Origin: a virus
DNA length: 20,999 nt
Virus record (IMG/VR): IMGVR_UViG_3300048447_000446
Span: 1 to 20,999 of that record
Strand: one strand, 5' to 3'
Shown piece by piece: positions 6,562 through 14,466 of the stretch. A program made the translations under genes and the position numbers. A model generated the notes under the pieces. It made no database searches. It was given only the letters and a program-made list of their open reading frames with translations, and was not told the DNA's origin. How positions within the stretch are numbered: the stretch's first letter is position 1; the number at the start of each line of letters is the position of its first letter.

Positions 6562-6909
6562 ATGGAGTTCATAAACTGGGCAGCCGCCAAGCTGCTATTC
6601 GATGTGCTGCAAGCCCTCTTTATGGGCGTCATGGCCGCGTACGTGTACTGGCTCAATAAGCACCGCGCCAGCCAGAGCGCCATCAAGGAAACCCATACGC
6701 GTATTGATGGCGTGGAGAAAAAGGTGGTGAACCTGGAGCACAAGATGGAACGCCTGCCGAATCACGAAGACCTGAACAAGCTGCAAGAGCAAATGGCGCG
6801 TACCAACGTGCTATTAGCTGAAATTAACGCCAGCCAGAAAGCGACATCGGTGCAGGTCAACCGCATGAATGACTATCTGATGAACCAGCCGCGAGGGGGT
6901 CACTCATGA
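6562..6909 (+). CDS. DUF2730 membrane-anchored coiled-coil protein (Mu gp25-like)
   Basis: A 115-aa protein with one N-terminal membrane segment (about residues 9-31, LLFDVLQALFMGVMAAYVYWL) followed by a coiled coil (about 40-90: THTRIDGVEKKVVNLEHKME...LNKLQEQMARTNVLLAEI). This architecture and position match DUF2730, found in the lysis/packaging gap of Mu-like phages. A role in lysis, perhaps spanin-like, has been suggested by position only. The ribosome-binding site AAGGGAA precedes it, and it overlaps the next gene by ATGA. Confidence 0.85.
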   Translation: MEFINWAAAKLLFDVLQALFMGVMAAYVYWLNKHRASQSAIKETHTRIDGVEKKVVNLEHKMERLPNHEDLNKLQEQMARTNVLLAEINASQKATSVQVNRMNDYLMNQPRGGHS

Positions 6910-7211
6910 ACCAGAGCTTTCAAGACTTCGAAACCGAAGGCCGCCGCCTAGGCATCCTGCGGATTCTGTCGCGCCGCAGCCAGTTCACGACCAACGAATA
7001 CAGCCTGAACGATGAGCTGAAAGGTGCCTACGCCCACCACATCAGCCGCGACAAGCTACATGGCGATATTGCCTGGCTGGAAGAACAAGGCCTGGTAATT
7101 GCCCAGCAGCCCCGCGCTGGCTGGATCGTGACCCTCACCTCTCGCGGTGCCGACTGTGCCGAAGGCCTCGCCAATGTACCCGGCGTCGCCAAACCGCGAC
7201 CGGGAGCGTAA
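6906..7211 (+). CDS. Mu gp26-like winged-helix phage protein
   Basis: A 101-aa protein with the layout of the family annotated VpaChn25_0724 / Mu gp26. An N-terminal helical pair (RRLGILRILSRRSQFTTNEY), a SRDKLHGDIAWLEEQGLV recognition-like helix and a GWIVTLTSRGADCAEGL wing read as a winged helix. It is coupled to the DUF2730 gene by ATGA and sits just before the terminase genes, as in Mu. A DNA-binding or packaging accessory role is likely, but no activity is established. Confidence 0.85.
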   Translation: MNQSFQDFETEGRRLGILRILSRRSQFTTNEYSLNDELKGAYAHHISRDKLHGDIAWLEEQGLVIAQQPRAGWIVTLTSRGADCAEGLANVPGVAKPRPGA

Positions 7212-7213
7212 CC

Positions 7214-7762
7214 ATGCCGCCCCGTAACAAGGTGTTCGACCTGCCCCAAGAGGTGCGCGAAGAGCTCAACGAGAAGCTCGTTAGCAGTGGCTTTCAGGGC
7301 TACGAAGCGTTAGCCGGGTGGCTCAGCGAGCGCGGTTATAACGTTTCCAAGTCCAGCGTTCACCGCTATGGCCAGGATCTCCAGGAGGAGTTCGAAGAAG
7401 CCATGGGCGACGTGCGTAAAACCACCGAGCTTGCCCGCGCCATGGCCAGCGATGGCGAAGACGAAAGCGGCCACCTGATCGACGCCACCGCCCGCATCGT
7501 GCAAGACCAGCTGCTGCGTATCTCTATCGCCATGCGCAAAGCCGAAGAAGACCCCGCCAAAGCCGCCAAGCAACTAGGCAGCGTGACTAAAGCGCTGGCC
7601 GATATTGGGCGCGTGTCACTCAGCCAGAAGAAATGGGCCAAGGAACTGCGGGTGGAAGTGGCCAGAGAGGCAGCGGAAAAAGCCGAGACCAGCATGGCTA
7701 CTCAAGGCATGAGCCGCGACGCCATCGACGCCATCAAGCGCGACATACTGGGGATTGCCTAA
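7214..7762 (+). CDS. Small terminase subunit-like protein (DUF3486, Mu gp27)
   Basis: A 182-aa protein with the DUF3486 signature: PPRNKVFDLPQEVREELNEK at the start, a helix-turn-helix near 30-56 (LAGWLSERGYNVSKSSVHRYG), then long helices typical of a small terminase oligomer. It should recognise phage DNA and deliver it to the large subunit encoded immediately downstream; the two overlap by one base (TAATG). In Mu-like phages packaging is headful from integrated copies. The family match is strong. Confidence 0.9.
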   Translation: MPPRNKVFDLPQEVREELNEKLVSSGFQGYEALAGWLSERGYNVSKSSVHRYGQDLQEEFEEAMGDVRKTTELARAMASDGEDESGHLIDATARIVQDQLLRISIAMRKAEEDPAKAAKQLGSVTKALADIGRVSLSQKKWAKELRVEVAREAAEKAETSMATQGMSRDAIDAIKRDILGIA

Positions 7763-9273
7763 TGAGCGCGCTGCCTGAATCCGTTCTGCTGCCCTACCAA
7801 AAGGCATGGATCGAAGACGACTCCGACCTCAAGATTGCCGAGAAGAGCCGCCGTACTGGCTTAACCTGGGGCGAAGCCGCCGATGCTGTGCTGTCGGCTA
7901 GCAGCGCCAAAGCTGCCGGGGGCACCAACCACTTCTATGTGGGCAGCAATAAAGACATGGCCATCGAGTTTATCGATGCCTGCGCCATGTGGGCCAAGGC
8001 CTTCAACCGTGCCGCCTCGCACATCCAGGAAGAGCTGTACGAAGATGAGGATAAAGACATCCTCACCTTCAATATCCACTTCTCCAGCGGCTTCAAGATC
8101 CAAGCGCTCAGCTCGCGCCCCAGCAACATGCGTGGCCGTCAGGGTAACGTCACGATTGACGAAGCCGCTTTCCACGATCAGCTGGCCGAAGTGCTGAAGG
8201 CCGCGCTAGCCCTCACCATGTGGGGCGCAAAGGTGCGTCTGATCAGCACCCACAACGGCGTCGAGAACCTGTTCAATGAGCTGATTCAAGACAGCCGTGC
8301 AGGCAAGAAGCGCTACAGCGTTCACCGCATCACGCTGGATGATGCGTGCGAGCAAGGGCTCTATAAACGCATTTGCCAAGTGCGCGGCAAGCCCTGGACG
8401 CCAGAGGCAGAGGAAGAATGGAAGGCCAACCTGCTCAAGGACACCGCCACCCGAGAAGACGCCCTAGAGGAATACTACTGCGTGCCCAAGGCAGGCGGCG
8501 GTGCTTACCTCTCACGCGCCATGATCGAGGCGCGCATGGTCGATGCGCCGGTGATTCGCTTTGAAGGCAGTGCCGAATTCAACGCGGTACCGGAGCACTA
8601 CCGCGCCCTAGAGATAGACGCCTGGTGCCAAGAGCATTTGCTGCCGCTGCTCGACAAACTCGACCCGCGTTTAGCCCACTGCTTTGGCGAAGACTTTGGC
8701 CGCAGCGGCGACTTAACCGTGATTGCCCCCATGGCCATCACCCAGCAGCTCGTGCGTCAGGTGCCGTTCCTGGTAGAGCTGCGCAACGTGCCGTTCAAGC
8801 AGCAAGAGCAAGTGCTGTTCTTCATCGTGGACCGCCTGCCGCGCCTGCAAGGCGGCGCGCTGGACGGTCGCGGCAACGGCCAGTACCTGGCAGAGCAAGC
8901 CGCCGAGCGCTACGGCAGCATTGTAGAAGTGATCATGCTTTCCCAAAGCTGGTACCTCAACAACATGCCCCCCTTCAAGGCCGCGTTTGAAGACGAACTC
9001 ATCACGCTGCCCCGCGACAGCCAAGTGGTCGACGACCTGCGCGCCCTGCAAGTGATCAAGGGCGTGCCCAAGCTCCCGGATGCCAAAACCGGCGACAGCA
9101 AAGACCGCCACGGCGACGCGGCCATCGCGCTGGCCATGGCGTACTACGCCAGCCTGATGGACGTGGTACCCATCGAATTCACCCCCGCGCCCCTGCCTGG
9201 TGCTTCCCGCCAGGACAACGAAAGCGACGACATTGATATGCACGGTTTTGGAATAGGAGGCGGCGCATGGTAA
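7762..9273 (+). CDS. Terminase large subunit (Mu gp28-like)
   Basis: A 503-aa packaging motor from ATG 7762 (one-base overlap with the previous stop); in-frame extension upstream would lie inside gp27. The ATPase half shows the degenerate Walker A of this family (EKSRRTGLTW, 27-36), Walker B NVTIDEAAF (129-137) and a coupling motif STHNG (162-166). The nuclease half shows acidic positions in GEDFGRSGDLTV (Asp311), DGRGNG (Asp368) and RHGDAAIAL (Asp452), consistent with an RNase H-like fold. It translocates DNA into proheads and cuts it. The last 25 residues are low-complexity and Gly/Asp-rich. Confidence 0.95.
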   Translation: MSALPESVLLPYQKAWIEDDSDLKIAEKSRRTGLTWGEAADAVLSASSAKAAGGTNHFYVGSNKDMAIEFIDACAMWAKAFNRAASHIQEELYEDEDKDILTFNIHFSSGFKIQALSSRPSNMRGRQGNVTIDEAAFHDQLAEVLKAALALTMWGAKVRLISTHNGVENLFNELIQDSRAGKKRYSVHRITLDDACEQGLYKRICQVRGKPWTPEAEEEWKANLLKDTATREDALEEYYCVPKAGGGAYLSRAMIEARMVDAPVIRFEGSAEFNAVPEHYRALEIDAWCQEHLLPLLDKLDPRLAHCFGEDFGRSGDLTVIAPMAITQQLVRQVPFLVELRNVPFKQQEQVLFFIVDRLPRLQGGALDGRGNGQYLAEQAAERYGSIVEVIMLSQSWYLNNMPPFKAAFEDELITLPRDSQVVDDLRALQVIKGVPKLPDAKTGDSKDRHGDAAIALAMAYYASLMDVVPIEFTPAPLPGASRQDNESDDIDMHGFGIGGGAW

Positions 9274-10874
9274 GCCCCACCGCGAAGTATCGGCGCAACC
9301 TGGTCAAAGCCAACGCGCCCGCACTAAAAGAGCAACAGACGAACGACGCCCGCATTGGCCAGCTCAAGCGCGAATTTGCCGAGCACCCCACTAAAGGCCT
9401 CACGCCTGCGCGCCTGTACCAGATCCTTGAAGCGGCTGAGCAAGGCGACCTCAAGGCGCAAAGCGAGCTGTTCGACGACATGGAGGAGAAAGACCCGCAG
9501 ATCGGCGCTGACCTCGGCAAGCGCCGCCAGCTCGCCGCCGAACTGGAGTGGCAGATCGTGCCGCCGGACGGTGCCAGCGCCCAGGAAAAGAAAGCCGCCG
9601 AGCACGCGGCTGAAGTGTTCAGTGGCTTCGAAGTCGAGGATCTCATTCTGGATCTCGGTACCGGCATCGGCCACGGCTGGGCCAACCTTGAGCTTTCGTG
9701 GCAGCGCGACGGCGCACTGCGCTACATCGAGCAGCCCACGCTGCGCCCCCATAGCTGGTTCAGGCTCCACCCGGATGACCAGAACTGCATCACCCTACGC
9801 GATAACAGCGCAACCGGTGCGGAGCTGTGGCCGTTGGGGTGGGTGCAACACCGCCACCGTGCAAAGTCCGGCTACGTCGCCCGCATGGGTTTACACCGCA
9901 TGCTGGCATGGCCGTACTTGTTTCAGAACTATGCGCTCGGGGATCTGGCTCAACTGCTGGAAATCTATGGCCTACCGGCACGCATCGGTAAGTACCCGAA
10001 AAACGCGACTGAAAAAGAGAAAGCCACGCTGCTGCGTGCCGTCGTCACCTTGGGCCAGAACGCCGCTGGCATTATCCCTGAAGGCATGGCCATCGACTTT
10101 ACCGAGGCAGCGGGTAAAGGCAGCTCTGCCGATATTTACAAAACGATGATGGATTGGTGCGAACGTGCCAAGGCTAAAGCGATTCTAGGCGGCACCTTAA
10201 CCTCCGGTACCGGCGAAGGTACGAACACAAATGCGCTGGGCAATGTTCACGAGCGAGGGCAAACCAGCCTTATTCGCTCCGACGTGCGCCAATACGCGGG
10301 CAGTATCCGCAATAGCATCCTGTGGCCCATGGCGGCACTGAATTTCGGTATTGATAAGCCAAACCGCGCCCCCCGTTTCTTTTTGGACACGGGCGAAACC
10401 GAAGACCTCGAACGCCTATCAAAGTCACTGCCCATCTTTGTGGACATGGGCGCGAAGATCCCGCTGTGGTGGCTGCATGAGAAATCCGGCATCCCCAAGG
10501 CGCAAGACGGCGAAGATGTTCTTATGCCAAAGGCAGCGCCAACCCCCTTTGGTGCGCTGCGCATTCCCGCCTCACGGCCACCGCTAGCTGCCCTACGCCA
10601 AGCACCCACGCAACCGGGCCAGCCCAGCTACTACCGCGATGCCACCCTCGACCGGCTCGACGACCAAGCGCAGCCAATCGTCACCGGCTGGGTCAACCAG
10701 GTGCAGCAGCTCGTCGAACAGGCCAGCAGCCTGGAGCAGTTGCAAGAGCTGATCGCTAACGCCTTTGACGACCTCGACGAATCGGAGCTTGCAGACGTGA
10801 TGGCCACCGCATTTGAAGCGGCCAACCTAGCAGGCCGTGCCGTGGTGTATGAGGAAACCGGCGATGCCGATTAG
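9267..10874 (+). CDS. Portal protein (DUF935, Mu gp29-like)
   Basis: A 535-aa protein of the DUF935 portal family. Recognisable segments include an N-terminal LTPARLYQILEAAEQGDL, the GIGHGWANLELSWQ motif, and RPHSWFRLHP; the C-terminal tail (about 470-535) is helical. It forms the ring through which DNA enters the head and which binds terminase and connector proteins. AGGAGG about six bases before ATG 9267 sets the start; the gene overlaps the terminase by seven bases. Its 3' end overlaps the MuF gene by 11 bases. Length is normal for the family. Confidence 0.94.
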   Translation: MVSPTAKYRRNLVKANAPALKEQQTNDARIGQLKREFAEHPTKGLTPARLYQILEAAEQGDLKAQSELFDDMEEKDPQIGADLGKRRQLAAELEWQIVPPDGASAQEKKAAEHAAEVFSGFEVEDLILDLGTGIGHGWANLELSWQRDGALRYIEQPTLRPHSWFRLHPDDQNCITLRDNSATGAELWPLGWVQHRHRAKSGYVARMGLHRMLAWPYLFQNYALGDLAQLLEIYGLPARIGKYPKNATEKEKATLLRAVVTLGQNAAGIIPEGMAIDFTEAAGKGSSADIYKTMMDWCERAKAKAILGGTLTSGTGEGTNTNALGNVHERGQTSLIRSDVRQYAGSIRNSILWPMAALNFGIDKPNRAPRFFLDTGETEDLERLSKSLPIFVDMGAKIPLWWLHEKSGIPKAQDGEDVLMPKAAPTPFGALRIPASRPPLAALRQAPTQPGQPSYYRDATLDRLDDQAQPIVTGWVNQVQQLVEQASSLEQLQELIANAFDDLDESELADVMATAFEAANLAGRAVVYEETGDAD

Positions 10875-12030
10875 CGCCCAGTTCAACCGCCCGTTCCCTG
10901 AGCAAATCAGCTTCTTTAGGAACAAGCTGAACCTGCCCACGACTCGCTCGGGGCAAATCACCCGCGACCAGAACGACGCCGCGTTTGTGGTCGCGGGTGC
11001 CACTAAGGCGGATCTGCTCGCGGATCTGCGCGGCGCAGTAGACGACGCGATCAGCAACGGCCAAAGCCTGGGCGAGTTTCGCCAGCAGTTTGAAGAGATT
11101 GTGGCACGGCGTGGTTGGACCGGCTGGACAGGCGAAGGCAGCAAAGCGGGCCGTGCATGGCGCACCCGCCTTATCTACAAGACAAATTTAGATACCAGTT
11201 ACGCCGCTGGCCGCTGGGCACAGATGACCGACCCGGACGTCGTACGCCTTCGCCCCTACTGGCGCTACATCCACAACACCATCGAAAACCCACGCCAGCA
11301 ACACCAGCGCTGGAACAACTTGGTGCTGCGTGCAGATGACCCTTGGTGGCAAGCGCACTACCCACCCAACGGCTTTGGCTGCAACTGCGGTGTCGAGACA
11401 CTCAACGAACGTGGCCTGCGCCGCCTGGGTAAAGATGGCCCGGATGCCGCACCCAACGACGGCACGTATGAAAGCGTCGATAACACCACCGGCGAAGTGG
11501 TCACAGTACCAAATGGCGTGCAACCCGGCTGGGACTACGCACCAGGGCAAACGGCAACGGAGCGTGCGATTGCCGCACGGCTAGAGCGCTTGGATAGCGT
11601 CGAAGCCACGATTGCTAGGCAGCATGTGGCCGACTTGGTTGAAGCGCCATTATTCAACCGCTTTTGGAATGGCGAAGTACGCGGTGAATATCCGGTGGCG
11701 GTGGTACCGCCCGTAGAACGACAGGTGTTAGGGGCAGAAAGCCCCGTGGTGCTGCTCTCTCAAGAAAGCCTAACGGCGCACAAGGTCAGCCACCCCGAAG
11801 TGGGGCTGGAGGATTACCGCCGCATTCAGCAGATACTGGACGAAGGCGAGGTGTACCAACGCGAAGGCGAATCAGGGCGCATGGTCTACCTGAGCCTTGG
11901 CGAACGGCTATACAGAGCCGCGCTAAAGCGAACAGGCGATGGCAAGAAGAACTACTTCCTCACGCTGTTTATCGTGAGCGATGAAAAGGCCGAGCGGGAA
12001 GTCAGGCAGAAGATGGAGCGCGTGCGCTAG
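10864..12030 (+). CDS. MuF/gp30 head morphogenesis protein with C-terminal nuclease-like domain
   Basis: A 388-aa protein from ATG 10864, preferred over GTG 10837 because GAGGAAA (10851-10857) lies six bases before it. Residues about 1-180 form the Phage_Mu_F domain: RLIYKTNLDTSYAAGRWAQM, YWRYIHNTIENPRQQHQRW and PPNGFGCNC (167-175). These proteins are minor head components near the portal. Residues about 294-388 (LSQESLTAHKVSHPEVGLED, RIQQILDEGEVYQ, LYRAALKRTGDGKKNYFLTLF) resemble the PBECR (BECR-fold RNase) domains often fused to MuF. The nuclease reading rests on recalled family resemblance; catalytic residues were not mapped. Confidence 0.88.
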   Translation: MPISAQFNRPFPEQISFFRNKLNLPTTRSGQITRDQNDAAFVVAGATKADLLADLRGAVDDAISNGQSLGEFRQQFEEIVARRGWTGWTGEGSKAGRAWRTRLIYKTNLDTSYAAGRWAQMTDPDVVRLRPYWRYIHNTIENPRQQHQRWNNLVLRADDPWWQAHYPPNGFGCNCGVETLNERGLRRLGKDGPDAAPNDGTYESVDNTTGEVVTVPNGVQPGWDYAPGQTATERAIAARLERLDSVEATIARQHVADLVEAPLFNRFWNGEVRGEYPVAVVPPVERQVLGAESPVVLLSQESLTAHKVSHPEVGLEDYRRIQQILDEGEVYQREGESGRMVYLSLGERLYRAALKRTGDGKKNYFLTLFIVSDEKAEREVRQKMERVR

Positions 12031-12038
12031 AGGAGAAC

Positions 12039-12122
12039 GTGGTGCAACGCTGGTTCGCCATCCCCAGATACCTCATCTGCTTGCGCAGGGTACACCAGGC
12101 GAATATTGGTCTTTCGCACCAC
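12039..12122 (+). repeat. Nested inverted-repeat element between MuF and gpG genes
   Basis: The 114-bp gap 12031-12144 has no convincing gene but contains stacked complementary arms. These are GTGGTGC (12039-12045) with GCACCAC (12116-12122), TTCGCC (12054-12059) with GGCGAA (12098-12103), TACC (12069-12072) with GGTA (12089-12092), and CTGC (12077-12080) with GCAG (12085-12088) around the loop TTGC. One long interrupted hairpin results. It could be a REP-like element, an mRNA processing or protection structure, or a regulatory RNA. Confidence 0.6.
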
Positions 12123-12144
12123 ACGAGCAGTATAGGAGAGAACC

Positions 12145-12588
12145 GTGATCACCATCAACGCCAACACCGACGCCATCGAACGCGCCATCACCGACCTGAT
12201 CAGCAAAGGCGACGACCTCACCGCGCCGATGAAGAGCATCGGTGAGGAGATGGTCAACCGCACTCAACAGCGGTTCCGCGATAAAGAAGCACCGGACGGC
12301 ACGCCCTGGGCACCGAACGCCCCTTCTACTGAAAAGCGCAAAGGCCATGACCGTGTACTCGAAGGCGAAAGCAAGCAGCTCGCCAAGCAGTTCAGCTACA
12401 GCGCCAGCAGCGAAGGCGTCGAATGGGGCAGCCTGATGGTCTATGCCGCGATGCAAAACTACGGTGGCACCAAGGCCGAGTTCCCCCACCTATGGGGCGA
12501 CATCCCCAGCCGCGAGTTCATCGGCCTGAACGATGACGACGAAGACGAGGTACTGGGCATCCTAGCCGACCATCTGATTGACTCTTAA
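12145..12588 (+). CDS. Virion morphogenesis protein (Mu gpG/gp31-like, tail completion family)
   Basis: A 147-aa protein of the phage virion morphogenesis (gpG/gpS tail-completion) family. Family features are FRDKEAPDGTPWAPN (about 44-58), the EWGSLMVYAAMQNYGG segment (about 92-107) and PSREFIGL. It starts at GTG 12145 behind TAGGAGAG. It acts in head-tail joining. It is the last gene before the AT-rich cassette, and Mu gene order would place the protease next. Confidence 0.9.
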   Translation: MITINANTDAIERAITDLISKGDDLTAPMKSIGEEMVNRTQQRFRDKEAPDGTPWAPNAPSTEKRKGHDRVLEGESKQLAKQFSYSASSEGVEWGSLMVYAAMQNYGGTKAEFPHLWGDIPSREFIGLNDDDEDEVLGILADHLIDS

Positions 12589-12608
12589 GAAAACTGAAAA
12601 AAACAAAA

Positions 12609-12637
12609 TTGATCTAACGTTTCATACAAATTAAAGT
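12609..12637 (+). promoter_or_regulatory. Candidate promoter for the AT-rich cassette
   Basis: TTGATC (12609-12614), a 17-base spacer and TAAAGT (12632-12637) form a plausible sigma-70 promoter 60 bases before the next gene. The gap 12589-12696 is strongly AT-rich; a second possible -10 (TATAAA) lies at 12664-12669. An own promoter would let the cassette be expressed from the prophage. This is motif matching only. Confidence 0.4.
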
Positions 12638-12696
12638 TACTAGGTGAATGGCAATGGTTTTCATATAAAACAATCGGTTATGTAAGGGAGCGGCGG

Positions 12697-13719
12697 ATGC
12701 CTCAAGATAAAGCAAAAATTACTTTCTATAAAATTACCGAATGTGGTTTTTACGGACGTGGCGAAGAAGCCCCTGAATTCGGAAATATGCAAAGTTTGCT
12801 TTCTAGTCTTGAGGAGTGGAGTGGAGGAAAACAGCTTGTCGAAACAAAAACTTATGAACCTAGTGGTATTGATGAGCAAATGCCTTGCTACCTCTTGAAC
12901 ATACATCGTTTGAACAACAATTGGTTAGTGACCATTTGGAATGAGACGCCCTCTACCGACGGCCAAACTGCATCTGCCGTTGGAACCTCCAGCGTTGGCA
13001 ACGCAGAAATTGTGATGAATGAGCTGCCAGAGGGAGGTATACCGGGGTTCGCAACATATTTTTGGTTTATTCCTGATCTGGACGTTTTTGCAAGCATACG
13101 TTTTCAGCATCTGATCACGGGACAGAAGCCTATGCAGCTATATATGGAGTCGTACCTAGCTGAATTTTCTCCTTATGTAGTATTAACAGATCCTGATGAC
13201 GACACAGATATAGAAATCATTGGTTATAAAGCAGCTGACGACGGGGAAGCCCAGCATTTGTACCCTAGGTTTAGAACATGTCTGTTCAGAAAACCAGGCA
13301 ATCGACAGTACCTTCTTGATAATGCACAGTTTATTCGTAAAATTATCTGTAAGTCATCGCTAAAGCTTAGCAGGCCTGAAGACTTGGCCGACTGGCAAAG
13401 GTTTCTCACCAACGTCCGTCTTAGAAGAGCCGAACCCAATGATGAATCAGTCAAGATAAAATACGAGGTAGGTGCTAGCCTTTCTCGAGCTGAGCTCAAT
13501 GAGCTTGTCCACGATTGGGATCAACAGCATGAGCGTCAGTGGGATGATTATGGTTTTAAAATTAGGGGAGAAAAAATTATTCACTGGCTGAGTCATTCTA
13601 TAGCTAGAGACGAATTCCAGGTTGAAGTTCAGAGAGATAACGCTGAGGTCGTCAACGCTCAAAGCCTGTTACGTGAACTCAACCGACTGCAGCCCTCAAT
13701 AACCAGGCTTTTAAATTAA
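12697..13719 (+). CDS. Unrecognised 340-aa protein of an AT-rich cassette
   Basis: A 340-aa soluble protein starting at ATG 12697 behind AAGGGAGCGG. No signal peptide or membrane segment is visible and no family was recognised. The N-terminal half looks mixed alpha/beta (KITFYKITECGFYGRGEEAP, then CYLLNIHRLNNNWLVTIWNE and a GIPGFATYFWFIPDLDVFASI core near 108-128). The C-terminal half is charged and helical (DLADWQRFLTNVRLRRAEPN; IIHWLSHSIARDEFQVEVQR). Codon use and GC (line 13561-13620 is 23/60) differ sharply from the head genes. It sits with a membrane-protein gene inside an otherwise syntenic late operon, so it is probably a moron; phage defence or superinfection exclusion is possible but unproven. 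Confidence 0.8.
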   Translation: MPQDKAKITFYKITECGFYGRGEEAPEFGNMQSLLSSLEEWSGGKQLVETKTYEPSGIDEQMPCYLLNIHRLNNNWLVTIWNETPSTDGQTASAVGTSSVGNAEIVMNELPEGGIPGFATYFWFIPDLDVFASIRFQHLITGQKPMQLYMESYLAEFSPYVVLTDPDDDTDIEIIGYKAADDGEAQHLYPRFRTCLFRKPGNRQYLLDNAQFIRKIICKSSLKLSRPEDLADWQRFLTNVRLRRAEPNDESVKIKYEVGASLSRAELNELVHDWDQQHERQWDDYGFKIRGEKIIHWLSHSIARDEFQVEVQRDNAEVVNAQSLLRELNRLQPSITRLLN

Positions 13720-13723
13720 AGTG

Positions 13724-14296
13724 ATGATACGAGTACTTGCCTACGTTGCGTCCGTTGCTATCTTGACTCTGTCTTTTTGGCTTGGACGTGAAGTCCCTTT
13801 CAGTGAGCAGTGGCCCTTGTTTGAAGCGCTGCGCACCACTGCTGCAATTATCTTTGCGGTTGTGGGTGCTTGGTTAGCAATTATCTATCCAGATCGCTTA
13901 AAAATCTCTTTTAGCCAGCTCAAAGGGGAAAAGAAAACTGCCCAAAATGGCTCAGGCATCGGGAAGCTTTTTACACCAGTTGCGCACTCTACCGCTATTT
14001 TGTGTGTGATATTGCTTTTAGGAATCCTTGCCCCACTCATCAAGACGATTGACGTGCTTCACGACCACGTTGAGTTACTGCGGGGGTGCTCTTACCTAGT
14101 TCTATCGTCTCTTACGCTATGGCAATTATGGACTGTCATTCTGTCTTTGGTGCCCGCCGATGTCATTGTCACGCAATCAAATAATGATGAGCGTAGGCAA
14201 AAAACACTGGATGGTCTAACTTCTCAATCTCGATTTGAAAAACGCCCACCAGAAATAGATGAAAGGGAAGGCCAAGGCGATAGAAGCGAAAACTAA
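13724..14296 (+). CDS. Four-helix membrane protein of the AT-rich cassette
   Basis: A 190-aa protein (ATG 13724; an adjacent GTG at 13721 would add one residue). No clear ribosome-binding site is seen, and it begins four bases after the previous stop, so translation is probably coupled. Four hydrophobic segments are visible near residues 5-22, 37-55, 87-106 and 118-142, with a basic loop between the second and third (DRLKISFSQLKGEKKTA). The C-terminal 45 residues are charged and soluble. No family was recognised. Its pairing with the 340-aa protein suggests a sensor-effector or anchor arrangement, which is inference. Confidence 0.77.
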   Translation: MIRVLAYVASVAILTLSFWLGREVPFSEQWPLFEALRTTAAIIFAVVGAWLAIIYPDRLKISFSQLKGEKKTAQNGSGIGKLFTPVAHSTAILCVILLLGILAPLIKTIDVLHDHVELLRGCSYLVLSSLTLWQLWTVILSLVPADVIVTQSNNDERRQKTLDGLTSQSRFEKRPPEIDEREGQGDRSEN

Positions 14297-14362
14297 CCAT
14301 GGCTATGGCTACTCGTTTGCAATCCAAGCTTACCGCAAAGAAGCTGTCTAATCGCTGACAAT

Positions 14363-14390
14363 CACCGACCTGCTACGGTGCCCCGACTTT
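14363..14390 (+). terminator. Weak terminator candidate after the AT-rich cassette
   Basis: CACCG (14363-14367) and CGGTG (14376-14380) form a 5-bp stem with an 8-base loop, followed ten bases on by a short T-rich run. The stem is short, so this is tentative. Confidence 0.3.
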
Positions 14391-14401
14391 TCTCTTACAA
14401 G

Positions 14402-14446
14402 CGCGTTAGACCCGCGTTAGATGTCGATTTTGACGGACAATAATGT
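14402..14446 (+). promoter_or_regulatory. Possible activator-dependent late promoter (position of Mu P_I)
   Basis: CGCGTTAGA occurs at 14402-14410 and 14413-14421, an 11-bp spacing that puts both copies on one face of the helix. An AATAAT -10-like element at 14439-14444 follows about 17 bases after the second copy, with no good -35. That layout fits a promoter served by a Mor/C-type activator. In Mu, P_I lies just upstream of the protease gene, as here. The gap 14297-14548 holds nothing else but the weak hairpin and the dyad at 14467-14496. Confidence 0.4.
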
Positions 14447-14466
14447 TGGTCGTCACTTGCGATCCC

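Noticed and set aside
8713-9243. Minus-strand open frame antisense to the terminase
   Set aside because: The + strand frame has clear terminase motifs; the antisense product is composition-driven (His/Val/Leu/Gly-rich).
10837-10863. Earlier GTG start for the MuF protein
   Set aside because: ATG 10864 has GAGGAAA at correct spacing, and the extra nine residues would only extend the overlap with the portal gene.
12039-12245. Open frame of 68 codons across the MuF-gpG gap
   Set aside because: It runs deep into the gpG gene in another frame, and its His/Arg-rich end is a typical shadow. The gap is better described by its inverted repeats.
14299-14358. 19-codon basic peptide frame after the membrane protein
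   Set aside because: No ribosome-binding site and no supporting context; chance is adequate.
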